Under the pieces are notes generated by a model. That model ran no database searches. It was not told where the DNA came from and saw nothing but the letters and a program-made list of their open reading frames with translations. This document shows, in pieces, positions 24,990 to 33,846 of a DNA stretch of 64,000 nucleotides. Position numbers and translations under genes: made by a program. The number at the start of each line of letters is the position of its first letter. Position 1 is the stretch's first letter. This DNA comes from Fusobacterium sp. IOR10 (lineage in GTDB: Bacteria; Fusobacteriota; Fusobacteriia; Fusobacteriales; Fusobacteriaceae), in contig NZ_WJWY01000009.1 in NCBI RefSeq assembly GCF_010367435.1, positions 1-64,000 of the forward strand, given 5' to 3'.

Positions 24990-25439
24990 TTGAATAAAAA
25001 GACTAGAGCAAAGGTATCAATAGGAATTATAATATCAGCTTTATTTTTAACAATAATATTTTTAAAAGTTACAGATAGAAATAGTACTATTAAATTAAAA
25101 GATTATAACGTAGCTTCAGAATATATTCAAAAGGGATGGGTCCCAAAAAACATTTCAAAAAATGCAAAGGATATACTTTTAGTCTATAATAAAGATGAAA
25201 ATGCAGTTAATATTAAATTTACTATTCCTGAAAAAGAAATAAAAAATATTTTAGACAGAACTGAAAAAATTAGTTTAGAAAAATTAAAAGAAGAAGTAGA
25301 GCCTTTAAATATAAAATTTATTTCAGCAGAAACAAAGTTAACAAAAAACAAAGATAATGCTGTAATAAGAAAGGATAATAACTATATTTATATAATTTAT
25401 CCAATTGGAGAAATATATCTGTTTACTAAAAAGAAATAA
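24990..25439 (+). CDS. Membrane-anchored protein of unknown function
   Basis: About 149 residues. One N-terminal hydrophobic segment (about VSIGIIISALFLTIIFLKV) is followed by a charged outer domain of about 115 residues rich in Lys and Glu. I do not recognise the family. TTG at 24990 is chosen because AAGGAAGTG lies 7 bases upstream; an earlier in-frame TTG at 24972 has no ribosome site. It is separated from IclR 2 by 160 bases holding nothing recognisable. Probably an extracytoplasmic, membrane-tethered protein. Confidence 0.6.
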   Translation: MNKKTRAKVSIGIIISALFLTIIFLKVTDRNSTIKLKDYNVASEYIQKGWVPKNISKNAKDILLVYNKDENAVNIKFTIPEKEIKNILDRTEKISLEKLKEEVEPLNIKFISAETKLTKNKDNAVIRKDNNYIYIIYPIGEIYLFTKKK

Positions 25440-25445
25440 AAAAGC

Positions 25446-25474
25446 TTGCAAAAAAATAAAAATTGTTGTACTAT
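25446..25474 (+). promoter_or_regulatory. Promoter of a small membrane protein gene
   Basis: TTGCAA (25446-25451), 17 bases, TACTAT (25469-25474). It starts right after the preceding gene's stop and would give a leader of about 28 bases before the small gene at 25509. Confidence 0.55.
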
Positions 25475-25508
25475 ATTGAAAATTAAAAGAAAAGGAGGAA
25501 TTATTTAT

Positions 25509-25676
25509 ATGTTAAGAACATATCTGCTAAACCTAATAGATCTCTTACTGCTTATATCAATAATAATGATAATAAGTAGAGACTTTTTGTGTGGCAATAA
25601 TATGTTAGAAAAGCTTATAAATAATTTCAATTACAGTTACTATAATAAAACTTCATCTAAAAATATTTCTCTCTAG
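25509..25676 (+). CDS. Small single-pass membrane protein (55 residues)
   Basis: ATG at 25509 follows AAAAGGAGG and encodes 55 residues. The first 25 form one hydrophobic segment (YLLNLIDLLLLISIIMIIS), followed by a polar tail ending in SYYNKTSSKNISL. It has its own promoter and its own terminator (25726), so it is an independent transcription unit. A longer reading frame from 25446 exists, but its start would lie in the promoter. Small hydrophobic proteins of this shape include type I toxins and regulators of membrane enzymes; no family is recognised. Confidence 0.6.
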   Translation: MLRTYLLNLIDLLLLISIIMIISRDFLCGNNMLEKLINNFNYSYYNKTSSKNISL

Positions 25677-25725
25677 TAGAAATTTAGATTTTGATTAAAT
25701 TAAGTAATATAAATAAATTGAGATA

Positions 25726-25755
25726 AGCCAGTCTAACATATAGACTGGCTTTTTT
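25726..25755 (+). terminator. Terminator of the small membrane protein gene
   Basis: AGCCAGTCTA (25726-25735) pairs with TAGACTGGCT (25741-25750), 10 perfect pairs with a 5-base loop, followed by TTTTTT. Confidence 0.9.
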
Positions 25756-25790
25756 ATATAAAAATTTAAATTTTATTAGGGGGATTTATT

Positions 25791-26972
25791 ATGGAAATCA
25801 AAAATTCAGGAAATTCAAAAATAGGAATGATAACTATATTTTCTGTAGCAGCAGTTTTATTTAGTACTCATGCAGGAGGTGGTTTTGCCACTGGAAATCA
25901 AGAAACACAATATTTTGTTACAAGTGGTTTTTCAGGAATAATTTCAGCTGTTTTAGCAATGATTTTATATACAATGACAATAAGAGAAGCAATAGTTATG
26001 AAAAATTCAAGAAAATTAAAAAATTATAAAGAATTATTTGAAAATTTATATCATCCCTTTGATAAAGTGGAATGGATATTTGAAATATATTTTCATACAA
26101 TGGTTATCTGTGCTGTGGGAGCAGTAATAGCAGGTGCAGCTTCTTTAATTGCAGCTACAAATTTAATAAATTATATTCCTGCAGTTTTCTTAATAAGTTC
26201 AATATTTTTAATTTTAACTATATTTGGAGCTAAATTAATTATAAAGGTATCAGGTGTTATGTCTATAGTTATATTAGTTTCAATGTTTATAATCTTCTTT
26301 ATAGGGATAAAAGCTAGAACACCAGTATTAATGGAAACTATAAGCAATTTTTCTTTAACAGGCAATTCTAATATGGGAAAATTAATTTTAAAAGCTTTTG
26401 TTTATGCAGGGTTTCAAGCAGTTGCAATACCAACAATGATTTCTTGTGGATCAGTATTAAAAACTGAAGAACAAGCAACAAAGGCTATGACAATTGCCTT
26501 TGTAATGAATTGTATAGCTTTGGTTATGGCAGTGTTAATGTTACTTGCTTGGGCGCCAGAATTTATAGCTGCTGGAGCAACAACATTACCAGTATTATAT
26601 GTGTGTAAAAATTTAAATATGACTTTCTTATACTGGTTCTATAATGCAGCATTATTCTTATGTTTAATTTCAACAGGTGTATCTATTTTATATGGTTTTG
26701 TGGCCAAATTTTCAACTATTAAAGTTATGGAAAAAATAGAAAAACCTATAGTTCGTAGAATAGTTTCATCATGTTTATGCATGGTAGTTTCAATAAGTAT
26801 TTCAATGTTAGGATTGAGTAAAATTGTAAAATACGGTTATGGTTATTGTGGATATTTAGGAATAGCAATTATAATTATTCCATTTTTAACTGTTGGAGTA
26901 TATAAAAATAGAAAATTCACTCAAGAAAAAAGCGTTGAAAATAAAAAAAGTTCAGTAATTTTTGTTAAATAA
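25791..26972 (+). CDS. YkvI-like APC-superfamily membrane protein
   Basis: 393 residues with about ten hydrophobic segments. The N-terminal segment SVAAVLFSTHAGGGFATGNQ has the Gly-rich unwound-helix signature seen in YkvI-type and other LeuT-fold transporters. The substrate is unknown. The stop is 29 bases before a glycerol-dehydrogenase-like gene with a good ribosome site, suggesting a two-gene operon for uptake and oxidation of a small polar compound; that link is inference. Confidence 0.7.
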   Translation: MEIKNSGNSKIGMITIFSVAAVLFSTHAGGGFATGNQETQYFVTSGFSGIISAVLAMILYTMTIREAIVMKNSRKLKNYKELFENLYHPFDKVEWIFEIYFHTMVICAVGAVIAGAASLIAATNLINYIPAVFLISSIFLILTIFGAKLIIKVSGVMSIVILVSMFIIFFIGIKARTPVLMETISNFSLTGNSNMGKLILKAFVYAGFQAVAIPTMISCGSVLKTEEQATKAMTIAFVMNCIALVMAVLMLLAWAPEFIAAGATTLPVLYVCKNLNMTFLYWFYNAALFLCLISTGVSILYGFVAKFSTIKVMEKIEKPIVRRIVSSCLCMVVSISISMLGLSKIVKYGYGYCGYLGIAIIIIPFLTVGVYKNRKFTQEKSVENKKSSVIFVK

Positions 26973-27001
26973 TAATTATTAGGTAGTGATAGGAGGAAAT
27001 T

Positions 27002-28084
27002 ATGAGAAAGAATACATTTACATCAAATTATACCATAGGAGATTCAGCTTATGATGAAATAGGAAATATCTGTAATATTTACGGGAAAAAAGCAGTAATG
27101 ATTGGTGGTAAAACAGCTTTATCAAAGGCAAGTGAAGAAATAAAAGCAGCAGCAAAAGAAAGTGGAATAAGTATTATAGATACTTTATGGTACGGTGGGC
27201 AAGCTTCCTTTGAAAATGCAGAAATGTTAGCAGCTAATGAAGCAGTACAAGGGGCAGATATGATATTTTCAGTTGGAGGCGGGAAAGCTTTAGATACTTG
27301 TAAAATCTTAACAGGGAAAATAGAGAAACCTATTTTTACATTTCCAACTATTGCAGGAACATGTGCAGCAATGACATCTGTTTGTGCAGTATACTATCCA
27401 GATGGTGTATTTAGAGATGTTTATTTTAGACATGCACCTGCAGAACATTCATTTATAAATACAAAAATTATAGCAGAGGCTCCAACTAAATATATTTGGG
27501 CTGGAATAGGTGATACTGTAGCAAAGGCTTATGAACCTGAATTTTCTTCTAGAGGGGAAAAATTAGATTTTTCAAATACTATGGGAGTAACTTTATCTAG
27601 TTTATGTAAAGAACCAATATTTAATAATGGGACAAAGGCTATTGAAGATTGTAAAGAAAAAAAATCATCTGAGGAAGTGAAGGAAGTTGTTTTATCAATA
27701 ATAGCAGCTACAGGAACAGTTTCCAATGCTTTGGAAATGAAATATAACAGTGGTGCAGCTCACGCTATATGTTATGGATTTACAATTTTTCCAGAAGTTG
27801 AAGAAAATCATTTGCATGGAGAATTAGTTTCATACGGTGTACTTGTTCAAACTATGATGGACAACAATATTGAAGAATTAGAAAAATTAATAAAATTTTA
27901 TAAAAGTGTAAATCTACCAATTTCTTATAAGGAGTTTGGAGTAAAAGAAGAGGAACTTGAAAAAGTTATAGAAAAAGCTTGTTCCACTGCAGATATAGAA
28001 CAAGCATGTATGAAGATAGACAAGGAAACTTTTAGAAATGCAATTAATAAATTAGAAGATTTTATTAACAAAAAATTAGTCTAA
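27002..28084 (+). CDS. gldA: Iron-containing alcohol dehydrogenase, glycerol dehydrogenase-like
   Basis: 360-residue metal-dependent polyol/alcohol dehydrogenase. NAD site: MIFSVGGGKALDT (about residue 88) and FPTIAGTCAAMTS. Metal ligands expected for the family are Asp in WAGIGDTVAKAYE, His in AAHAICYGF, and His in NHLHGELVSYGV. Closest in layout to glycerol dehydrogenase (glycerol to dihydroxyacetone), though members also act on other polyols and amino-alcohols. AGGAGG precedes the ATG. Confidence 0.85.
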   Translation: MRKNTFTSNYTIGDSAYDEIGNICNIYGKKAVMIGGKTALSKASEEIKAAAKESGISIIDTLWYGGQASFENAEMLAANEAVQGADMIFSVGGGKALDTCKILTGKIEKPIFTFPTIAGTCAAMTSVCAVYYPDGVFRDVYFRHAPAEHSFINTKIIAEAPTKYIWAGIGDTVAKAYEPEFSSRGEKLDFSNTMGVTLSSLCKEPIFNNGTKAIEDCKEKKSSEEVKEVVLSIIAATGTVSNALEMKYNSGAAHAICYGFTIFPEVEENHLHGELVSYGVLVQTMMDNNIEELEKLIKFYKSVNLPISYKEFGVKEEELEKVIEKACSTADIEQACMKIDKETFRNAINKLEDFINKKLV

Positions 28085-28086
28085 AA

Positions 28087-28524
28087 TTATTTATAATTTT
28101 CAATTAGAGAAGTTAAAGATGTTTTGTAACTTAAATCATTTTTAGCTTCTCTTTTTTTAGGACCTTTAGTACGTTTTCCCTTGTCTCTCATTTTTTTTGA
28201 CATCTGTCTTGAAAAAAGTAGGGAATCAATATTAAATTTATTGTAAATAAGTCCATTTTGATTTATACAGTGAGCTTTTTTACCTAATATCATAGAAGCT
28301 AATCCAAAATCTTGGGTAACAACAATATCATTTTCTTCAGTATCTCTAAGAAGCACAAAATCAACAGCATCATTTCCAGGGTTAACATAAATAGTTTTAG
28401 CATTTTTCTTTTCTAAAATATGGTTTTTGTCACAGTATAAAATTATTTCTATTTTGTATTGTAAAGCTATCTTTATTGTTAGATCAACAACAGGACAAGC
28501 ATCAGCGTCTATTAAAATTCTCAT
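28087..28524 (-). CDS. YaiI/YqxD family protein (UPF0178, DUF188)
   Basis: 145-residue member of the UPF0178 family. It begins MRILIDADACPVVDL, the acidic PIN-like motif of the family, and contains IVVTQDFGLASMIL and a basic Lys/Arg-rich C-terminal third. A nuclease role has been suggested for the family from its fold but is not established. It runs convergent to the dehydrogenase gene with 2 bases between the stops, and no separate terminator is seen. Confidence 0.85.
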   Translation of the reverse strand: MRILIDADACPVVDLTIKIALQYKIEIILYCDKNHILEKKNAKTIYVNPGNDAVDFVLLRDTEENDIVVTQDFGLASMILGKKAHCINQNGLIYNKFNIDSLLFSRQMSKKMRDKGKRTKGPKKREAKNDLSYKTSLTSLIENYK

Positions 28525-28645
28525 TATTATCTTCCTTTATATAGTATTTGTGAATAATATTATAACATTTTTAGAAGAATAAAAAATATTATTTTTCATA
28601 TATAAATGCTATAATTAATTTAATAATTTTGAAAGAGGTATGTAA

Positions 28646-29205
28646 ATGAGAAAAGGAACATGTATAAATACTTATAGTGGAGTAGAATTTTATCCACTTA
28701 ATCCAAGGGAAGATGAAATAAAAATAGAAGATATAGCCCATGCCCTATCTTTAGTTTGTAGAGGTAATGGTCATGTTAAATATTTTTTTAGTGTTGCTCA
28801 ACATTCTATAAATTGTTATTTAGAAGCAAAATCTAGAAGTTATTCTAGAGAAATTCAACTAGGGTGTTTACTTCATGATGCTTCAGAAGCTTATTTATCA
28901 GATATAACAAGACCTGTAAAAAAAGAGTTATCAGAATATCTAGCCATTGAAAAAAAACTTCAAGGGGAAATTTATAAAAAATATAATATTAATATAGAAA
29001 AAAAGAAGTTTTTAGTAAAATAAAACTAATAGATGACGAAATTTTAAAATTTGAAATGTTAAATTTATTAAATATAGATTTAGGGCAAGCTGATCTAAAG
29101 GGAAATATAAGCTTAGAATATAAAGATATTTTTAAAGTAAAAGAAGAATTTTTATATTATTTTAATCTTTTCAATGATTTAAGTAAAAATGGAAAAAATG
29201 ACTAA
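28646..29205 (+). pseudogene. HD-domain phosphohydrolase, frameshifted
   Basis: The first frame (28646-29023) encodes an HD-family phosphohydrolase start: IAHALSLVCRGNGHVKYFFS, then VAQHSINCYLEA and LLHDASEAYLSDITRPVK, the His/Asp metal-binding set. It stops early at TAA in a Lys-rich stretch. The remainder (LIDDEILKFEMLNLLNIDLG onward to 29205) is open in the frame one base back. Adding one A to the run in GTAAAATAAAAC near 29020 restores a single frame of 186 residues, the usual size of this family. Either a real inactivation, slippage-based switching, or a sequencing error in an A-run. Confidence 0.8.
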
Positions 29206-29263
29206 AATATGGTAAAATAGTAGTATAAATATTTGAAAATAAAGATACTTCTAAGGAGAGTTT

Positions 29264-29434
29264 ATGAAAAATGATGTCCTAGAAAAGAGATTACAAAATA
29301 TTATAAAAAGTTTTGAAATTGAAGATTTTAAAATGTCACAGGAGCATATATCTCTTTTAAAAAATGTAGCTTCTGGTAAGCTTAACTCAAGTTTATTAAT
29401 AATTCAAAGGAAGAAAAGACTTTTGAAAGGATAG
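29264..29434 (+). CDS. VbhA-like antitoxin of the Fic toxin
   Basis: 56-residue protein with AAGGAGAG ahead of the ATG. It contains KSFEIED near residues 16-22, matching the antitoxin helix motif S/TxxxE(G/N) that blocks ATP binding in Fic proteins, with Asp at the last place. The pattern of SFEIEDFKMSQEH followed by VASGKLNSSLLI resembles VbhA. It ends 6 bases before the Fic gene, the usual order for class I Fic modules. Confidence 0.75.
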   Translation: MKNDVLEKRLQNIIKSFEIEDFKMSQEHISLLKNVASGKLNSSLLIIQRKKRLLKG

Positions 29435-29440
29435 GGTAAT

Positions 29441-30055
29441 ATGGATATTAGTGATGTAAAGGATTATACAATAGCTGATGATAAATACACATATCCTAAG
29501 TCAACTGTACTTAGAAATAAATTTAATATTAGAAATCATGAACTTCTTGCAGAACAGGAAGTTTTTTTCACATCCTTAAGGCTAATAGAATTAACTTTAA
29601 AACCTCTAAAGGGAAAGTTAGATTTCAACTACTTAAAAAAAATTCACAAATATATATTTCAAGATTGTTATGATTTTGCTGGAGAAATAAGAAAGGTAGA
29701 TATTCAAAAGGGATCTAGTAAATTTTGTATAACAAGATATATTCAAATTCAAGGGGAAGAAATATTTGAAAGGTTAAAAAAAGAAAATTATTTAAAAGGC
29801 TATAAATATGATGAATTTTGTGAAAAATTAGCATATTTCATGGGGGATTTAATATCTTTACATCCATTTAGAGAAGGGAATGGAAGAGCAAATAGAGAAT
29901 TTTTTAGAATTTTATGTACAAGGGCAGGCTATGATTTAGATTATTCTGATTTTGAAAAGAAAGAGATATTAAAAGCAGATATAGGATGTTTTAATCTAGA
30001 CATTGAACCAATGTTAAAATTAATGAAAAGTGGATTAGTAAAACAAATAAAATAG
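29441..30055 (+). CDS. fic: Fic-family AMPylating toxin
   Basis: 204-residue Fic-domain protein. The catalytic motif HPFREGNGRANR spans residues 141-152, with catalytic His141, the phosphate-binding Gly-Asn and Arg all intact. The upstream flap region includes FAGEIRKVDIQKGSSKFC, also typical. It should transfer AMP from ATP to a protein hydroxyl; for VbhT-type toxins the known targets are gyrase and topoisomerase IV. The inhibitory motif is on the separate antitoxin just upstream. Probably a two-gene toxin-antitoxin module. Confidence 0.9.
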   Translation: MDISDVKDYTIADDKYTYPKSTVLRNKFNIRNHELLAEQEVFFTSLRLIELTLKPLKGKLDFNYLKKIHKYIFQDCYDFAGEIRKVDIQKGSSKFCITRYIQIQGEEIFERLKKENYLKGYKYDEFCEKLAYFMGDLISLHPFREGNGRANREFFRILCTRAGYDLDYSDFEKKEILKADIGCFNLDIEPMLKLMKSGLVKQIK

Positions 30056-30073
30056 TATAAAGGAGAGATTATT

Positions 30074-30265
30074 ATGGATGGAATGTCATATTTTGTGTTG
30101 GGAATTACAATTGCAATTATATTTTTTATCATTAATATGTTGTTCACAAGATGGTTTTTAGGAATAAGTAAAATTATTAATAAACTTGAAAAATCATTGG
30201 ATGAGGAAAAAGAAATAAATAGAAATTTGAAGAAAATTATAGAAAAAATGGAAGAAAACAAATAA
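30074..30265 (+). CDS. Small membrane protein with coiled-coil tail
   Basis: 63 residues: one membrane segment (VLGITIAIIFFIINMLF) followed by a charged coiled-coil-like helix (INKLEKSLDEEKEINRNLKK). AAAGGAGAG lies ahead of the ATG. It is 18 bases after the Fic gene and 74 bases before a sensor kinase. No family is recognised. It could be an accessory of either neighbour. Confidence 0.55.
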   Translation: MDGMSYFVLGITIAIIFFIINMLFTRWFLGISKIINKLEKSLDEEKEINRNLKKIIEKMEENK

Positions 30266-30338
30266 TATCTAGAAAGTAGGTGTTGATGTAAAATATCAGC
30301 ACCTTAATTTATTTTATCAAAGAATGAAAGGAACAAAT

Positions 30339-32318
30339 ATGAGAAAACTTTTAATTTTTTTCTATATGCTTATAAATATTATGAATATTTATGGGAAAGA
30401 TACTTATATAGTTGGATTTGATCCCTATGCTCCCCCATTTCAGTATGTTGAAAATGGTGTAGTAAAAGGGTTTAATGTGGAACTTTTAAATAAAATTGGG
30501 AAATCTAATAATTTAAAATTTAAGTATGTACCTATAAATAATGGAGAAGGTATAGAAAAATTAAAGAATAAAGAAGTGGATATTTTAATGGGGATAAGGT
30601 TTCATAAGGCAGATGAAAGAATGATAAATTTCTCAGAAAGTTTAATTCAAACAAAGGCCTGTATTGTAGCTCCAAAGAACAAAGTTGAAAGTATAAAAAG
30701 AAACTTATCTTACAAGCATTTTTTAGTTGCTGTTGAAAAAGATTCAATTGAATACAACTATTTAAATAGTATTAAAAGAATAAATTTCAATACTTCCTTT
30801 GATCAAGAGACAGTTTATGATACTTTAATATCACAAAGAGCAGATTTTTTAGTGGGAATCAAAGAGGTTATGGACTATTTACTATCTGTTGATAAACTGT
30901 CAGAAGATTATGTTTTTTTAGATAATTATGAAATTCCAGTTGGTTATTATTTAGGAACTTTATACGGAAATGGAGTTCTTATGGACTCAATAGATAAAGA
31001 ATTAAAGGAATTAAAATTTAATGGGACTTATAAAAAATTATATGATAAATGGTTTGCTAATACAGATTTAGAAAAGCAGATAAAATTAGCTAGAAATTTT
31101 AAAATATTAACTATTGCAGCAGTTGTATTACTTGGAATATTATTGTTATCATTTATCTGGAATTTACAATTAAAGAAAAACGTATCTGTGAAAACTTTGG
31201 AACTAAAGGAATCTAATATTAGATTGGAAGATAAAATAGTTGAAATAAAAAATAATAATAAATTAAATTCCCTTATGTGTGAAAGCAGCCCAAGAAGCAT
31301 TGTAATTTTTAATAGGGAAGGGAAAGTTAAATTTATGAATAAAAATGCAATGTCCCTTGTAAAGATAAAGGATGGTTTTTTAGGGAAGAATGGATTGAGA
31401 TTACCAATTATTAAAGATATGATAGGAAATGGATTGTTTGAACAAACAATATATGAAAATAAAGCTCATATAACCCATGAAATACAAGTAAATAAGGATG
31501 AAAAAATAAAATATTATAGATATACTATGTATCCGTTACTTGATTATTTAAAGAAAAATAGAGGAGCTTTTTTAACAATAGAAGATGTTACAGAGGAAAA
31601 ATTTTTAAAGGAAAGATCCATTGAAAGGGAGAAAAACGCAGCAATAAGTAATATGATTGCAGGAATAGCTCATGAAATTAGAAATCCATTAACTTCAATA
31701 AAAACCTATATAGAATTGTTACCTTTAAAAAAAGATAATGCAAAATTTCAAAATAGGCTAGTAACAATAGTGCCAGCAGAGGTTGAAAGGGTTAGTAAAT
31801 TAATAGAATCTTTAATAGATTATTCTAAACCAAAGGGAAATCATAAGGCAAAAACAGAAGTGCATATTTTAATAGATTCTTCAATTGGATTGTTAGAACC
31901 AATGGTTAAGAAAAAAGGCATTGAATTACTTGAATTTATAGATAAAAGTATAATTTTAAATATTGATTCTTCTCAAATTAGGCAAGTATTAATAAATATA
32001 TTATTAAATTCAATTCAAGCTATTGAAGAAAAAATGGAAAAATTTAAATTAGATGAAAAATTTTATATTAAAGTAAGTCTTTATAAATCAGATTCCAAGA
32101 TAACCTTAGAGATTGAAGACAATGGAATAGGAATGACAGAGGAAGAAATTGAAAATATTTTTGAAATTTTCTATACTACTAAAATTAAGGGAACTGGTTT
32201 AGGATTACCAACTTCTAGACAACTAGTTGAAGTAAATGGTGGGAAATTATTAGTTGAAAGTAAGAAAAATCAATATACAAAAATAAAAATGATATTTGGT
32301 GGTGAGGTTCATGAATAA
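30339..32318 (+). CDS. Sensor histidine kinase with periplasmic solute-binding domain
   Basis: About 659 residues. Signal sequence, then an SBP_bac_3-type ligand domain (YIVGFDPYAPPFQYVENG onward, to about residue 245), one membrane helix (about 252-272), a coiled linker, a PAS domain (about 300-410), HisKA with the H-box MIAGIAHEIRNPLTSIKTY, and an ATPase domain with N, G1 (EDNGIGMTEEE) and G2 (GTGLGLPTSR) boxes. ATG 30339 is chosen (AAAGGA 5 bases upstream) over an in-frame ATG 15 bases earlier. It overlaps the sigma-54 activator gene by 8 bases, so the two form a DctB/DctD-like pair; the ligand is probably an amino or organic acid. Confidence 0.92.
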   Translation: MRKLLIFFYMLINIMNIYGKDTYIVGFDPYAPPFQYVENGVVKGFNVELLNKIGKSNNLKFKYVPINNGEGIEKLKNKEVDILMGIRFHKADERMINFSESLIQTKACIVAPKNKVESIKRNLSYKHFLVAVEKDSIEYNYLNSIKRINFNTSFDQETVYDTLISQRADFLVGIKEVMDYLLSVDKLSEDYVFLDNYEIPVGYYLGTLYGNGVLMDSIDKELKELKFNGTYKKLYDKWFANTDLEKQIKLARNFKILTIAAVVLLGILLLSFIWNLQLKKNVSVKTLELKESNIRLEDKIVEIKNNNKLNSLMCESSPRSIVIFNREGKVKFMNKNAMSLVKIKDGFLGKNGLRLPIIKDMIGNGLFEQTIYENKAHITHEIQVNKDEKIKYYRYTMYPLLDYLKKNRGAFLTIEDVTEEKFLKERSIEREKNAAISNMIAGIAHEIRNPLTSIKTYIELLPLKKDNAKFQNRLVTIVPAEVERVSKLIESLIDYSKPKGNHKAKTEVHILIDSSIGLLEPMVKKKGIELLEFIDKSIILNIDSSQIRQVLINILLNSIQAIEEKMEKFKLDEKFYIKVSLYKSDSKITLEIEDNGIGMTEEEIENIFEIFYTTKIKGTGLGLPTSRQLVEVNGGKLLVESKKNQYTKIKMIFGGEVHE

Positions 32319-33666
32319 AAAAGTTATGATTATAGACGATGAAATTTCAATTTGTGATTCATTGGAATTTGCACTAGAGGATAAATATGAAGTTATGTTT
32401 ACTACAAATCCATATGAGGGATTAGAAAAAATAAAGGAAAATAATATAGATGTTGTGCTGTTAGATTTAAAAATAGGTTCTGTTAATGGAGTTGATATTT
32501 TAGAGAAAATAAAAGAATATGATAAAAGTATTTCTGTAATAATGATGACAGCCTATGGATCAATAGTGTCCTCTGTGGATGCAATAAAAAAAGGAGCATT
32601 TACATATTTAACAAAACCTTTAAATTTAGAAGAACTATATGTGAGTATTGAGCAAACTTTAGAAATAAGAGATTTAAGTAAAAAAGTTGAATATTTAAGT
32701 AAGGAACTTGAAAATAAAAATAATTATCAAGGGATTATAGGAAAAAGTGAAAGCATGAAGAATGTTTTTTCTCTAGTTGAAAAATTAAAGGATGTTGATT
32801 TAGGTGTTATGATAACTGGGGAAAGTGGAACAGGGAAGGAATTAATAGCCAAAGCAATACATTATTCAGGAAAAAGAAAAGATAATAATTTTGTGGAAAT
32901 AAATTGTGCTGCTATTCCTGAAAGCTTGTTAGAAGAGGAATTTTTTGGACATAAAAAAGGGACATTTACAAATGCAATTGCAGATAAAGTAGGGAAATTT
33001 GAATTTGCAGATAAGGGAACAATATTTTTAGATGAAATTGGAGATATGACTTTGAAATTACAAGGGAAACTTCTTAGAGTTTTACAGGAAAAAAAGTTTA
33101 ATCCCATTGGTTCCAATGAAACTATTGAAACAAATGTAAGAGTAATAGCAGCAACAAATAAGAATTTAAAACAATTAATACAAGAGGGAAAGTTTAGAGA
33201 GGATTTATATTTTAGATTAAATGTTGTGGAAATTGATCTACCTCCTCTAAGGGAAAAAAGAACAGATCTACCCTTGTTATTTGATTATTTTATAAATAAA
33301 TGTAATGGAGAAATGAATAGAGAGATAAAGGGAATATCCAAGGAAGCTGAGAAAATTTTATTAAGTTATGATTATCCAGGAAATGTTAGGGAATTATTAA
33401 ATATAATGGAACACAGCATATTATTTTCTCAAGGAGACATAATAGATGTAGATTCATTACCAAAGAGATTAAAATGTAATGAATTAGTTGAAGATGAATT
33501 AAATAAAGAAATTAAAAGTTTATCAAACTTAACTCTAAAGGATATAGAAAAAATTATAATAAAAAAAAGATTAGAGGAAAATAATGGAAAGAAAAAAATA
33601 ACAGCAGAAAGTTTAGGAATAAGTGATAAAGGTCTTAGAAATAAAATTGCAGAGTATGATTTATAA
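32311..33666 (+). CDS. Sigma-54-dependent response regulator (NtrC family)
   Basis: About 451 residues. Receiver with phospho-acceptor D52 (VVLLDLKIGS), AAA+ domain with Walker A TGESGTGKE and Walker B FLDEIGDM, and a C-terminal Fis-type helix-turn-helix (KKKITAESLGISDKGLRNKI). The sigma-54 contact loop reads GTFTNA instead of GAFTGA; the key Thr is retained. The start ATG 32311 lies within the end of the kinase gene. A strong sigma-54 promoter lies 135 bases after the stop, the obvious target. Confidence 0.93.
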   Translation: MNKKVMIIDDEISICDSLEFALEDKYEVMFTTNPYEGLEKIKENNIDVVLLDLKIGSVNGVDILEKIKEYDKSISVIMMTAYGSIVSSVDAIKKGAFTYLTKPLNLEELYVSIEQTLEIRDLSKKVEYLSKELENKNNYQGIIGKSESMKNVFSLVEKLKDVDLGVMITGESGTGKELIAKAIHYSGKRKDNNFVEINCAAIPESLLEEEFFGHKKGTFTNAIADKVGKFEFADKGTIFLDEIGDMTLKLQGKLLRVLQEKKFNPIGSNETIETNVRVIAATNKNLKQLIQEGKFREDLYFRLNVVEIDLPPLREKRTDLPLLFDYFINKCNGEMNREIKGISKEAEKILLSYDYPGNVRELLNIMEHSILFSQGDIIDVDSLPKRLKCNELVEDELNKEIKSLSNLTLKDIEKIIIKKRLEENNGKKKITAESLGISDKGLRNKIAEYDL

Positions 33667-33680
33667 ATATGAAAGAAAAT

Positions 33681-33724
33681 CGGTAATTTTTACAAAAAAA
33701 TATTTGTAATTTTTACCGTTTTTT
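33681..33724 (+). terminator. Hairpin terminator or activator-binding repeat
   Basis: CGGTAA (33681-33686) pairs with TTACCG (33713-33718), and an inner TACAAA pairs with TTTGTA, followed by TTTTTT. It can serve as the terminator of the kinase-regulator operon. It also lies about 85-120 bases upstream of the -24/-12 promoter, the usual distance for an NtrC-type activator site, and its outer inverted repeat may do that job too. Confidence 0.6.
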
Positions 33725-33800
33725 ATTCCAAGCTTTTATTTTATAATTTGTATGTGAGTGGAAAGTACCATGAGTACAAGAATTAATTTTTTTTTATAAT

Positions 33801-33816
33801 TGGCATGTAAATTGCT
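33801..33816 (+). promoter_or_regulatory. Sigma-54 (-24/-12) promoter
   Basis: TGGCATGTAAATTGCT matches the RpoN consensus TGGCAC-N5-TTGCW, with GG (33802-33803) and GC (33814-33815) exactly 10 bases apart. Transcription would start near 33827, 20 bases before the TAXI gene. An NtrC-type regulator is encoded immediately upstream. Confidence 0.9.
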
Positions 33817-33846
33817 AATTAAATATATGGACAACAGGGGGACATA

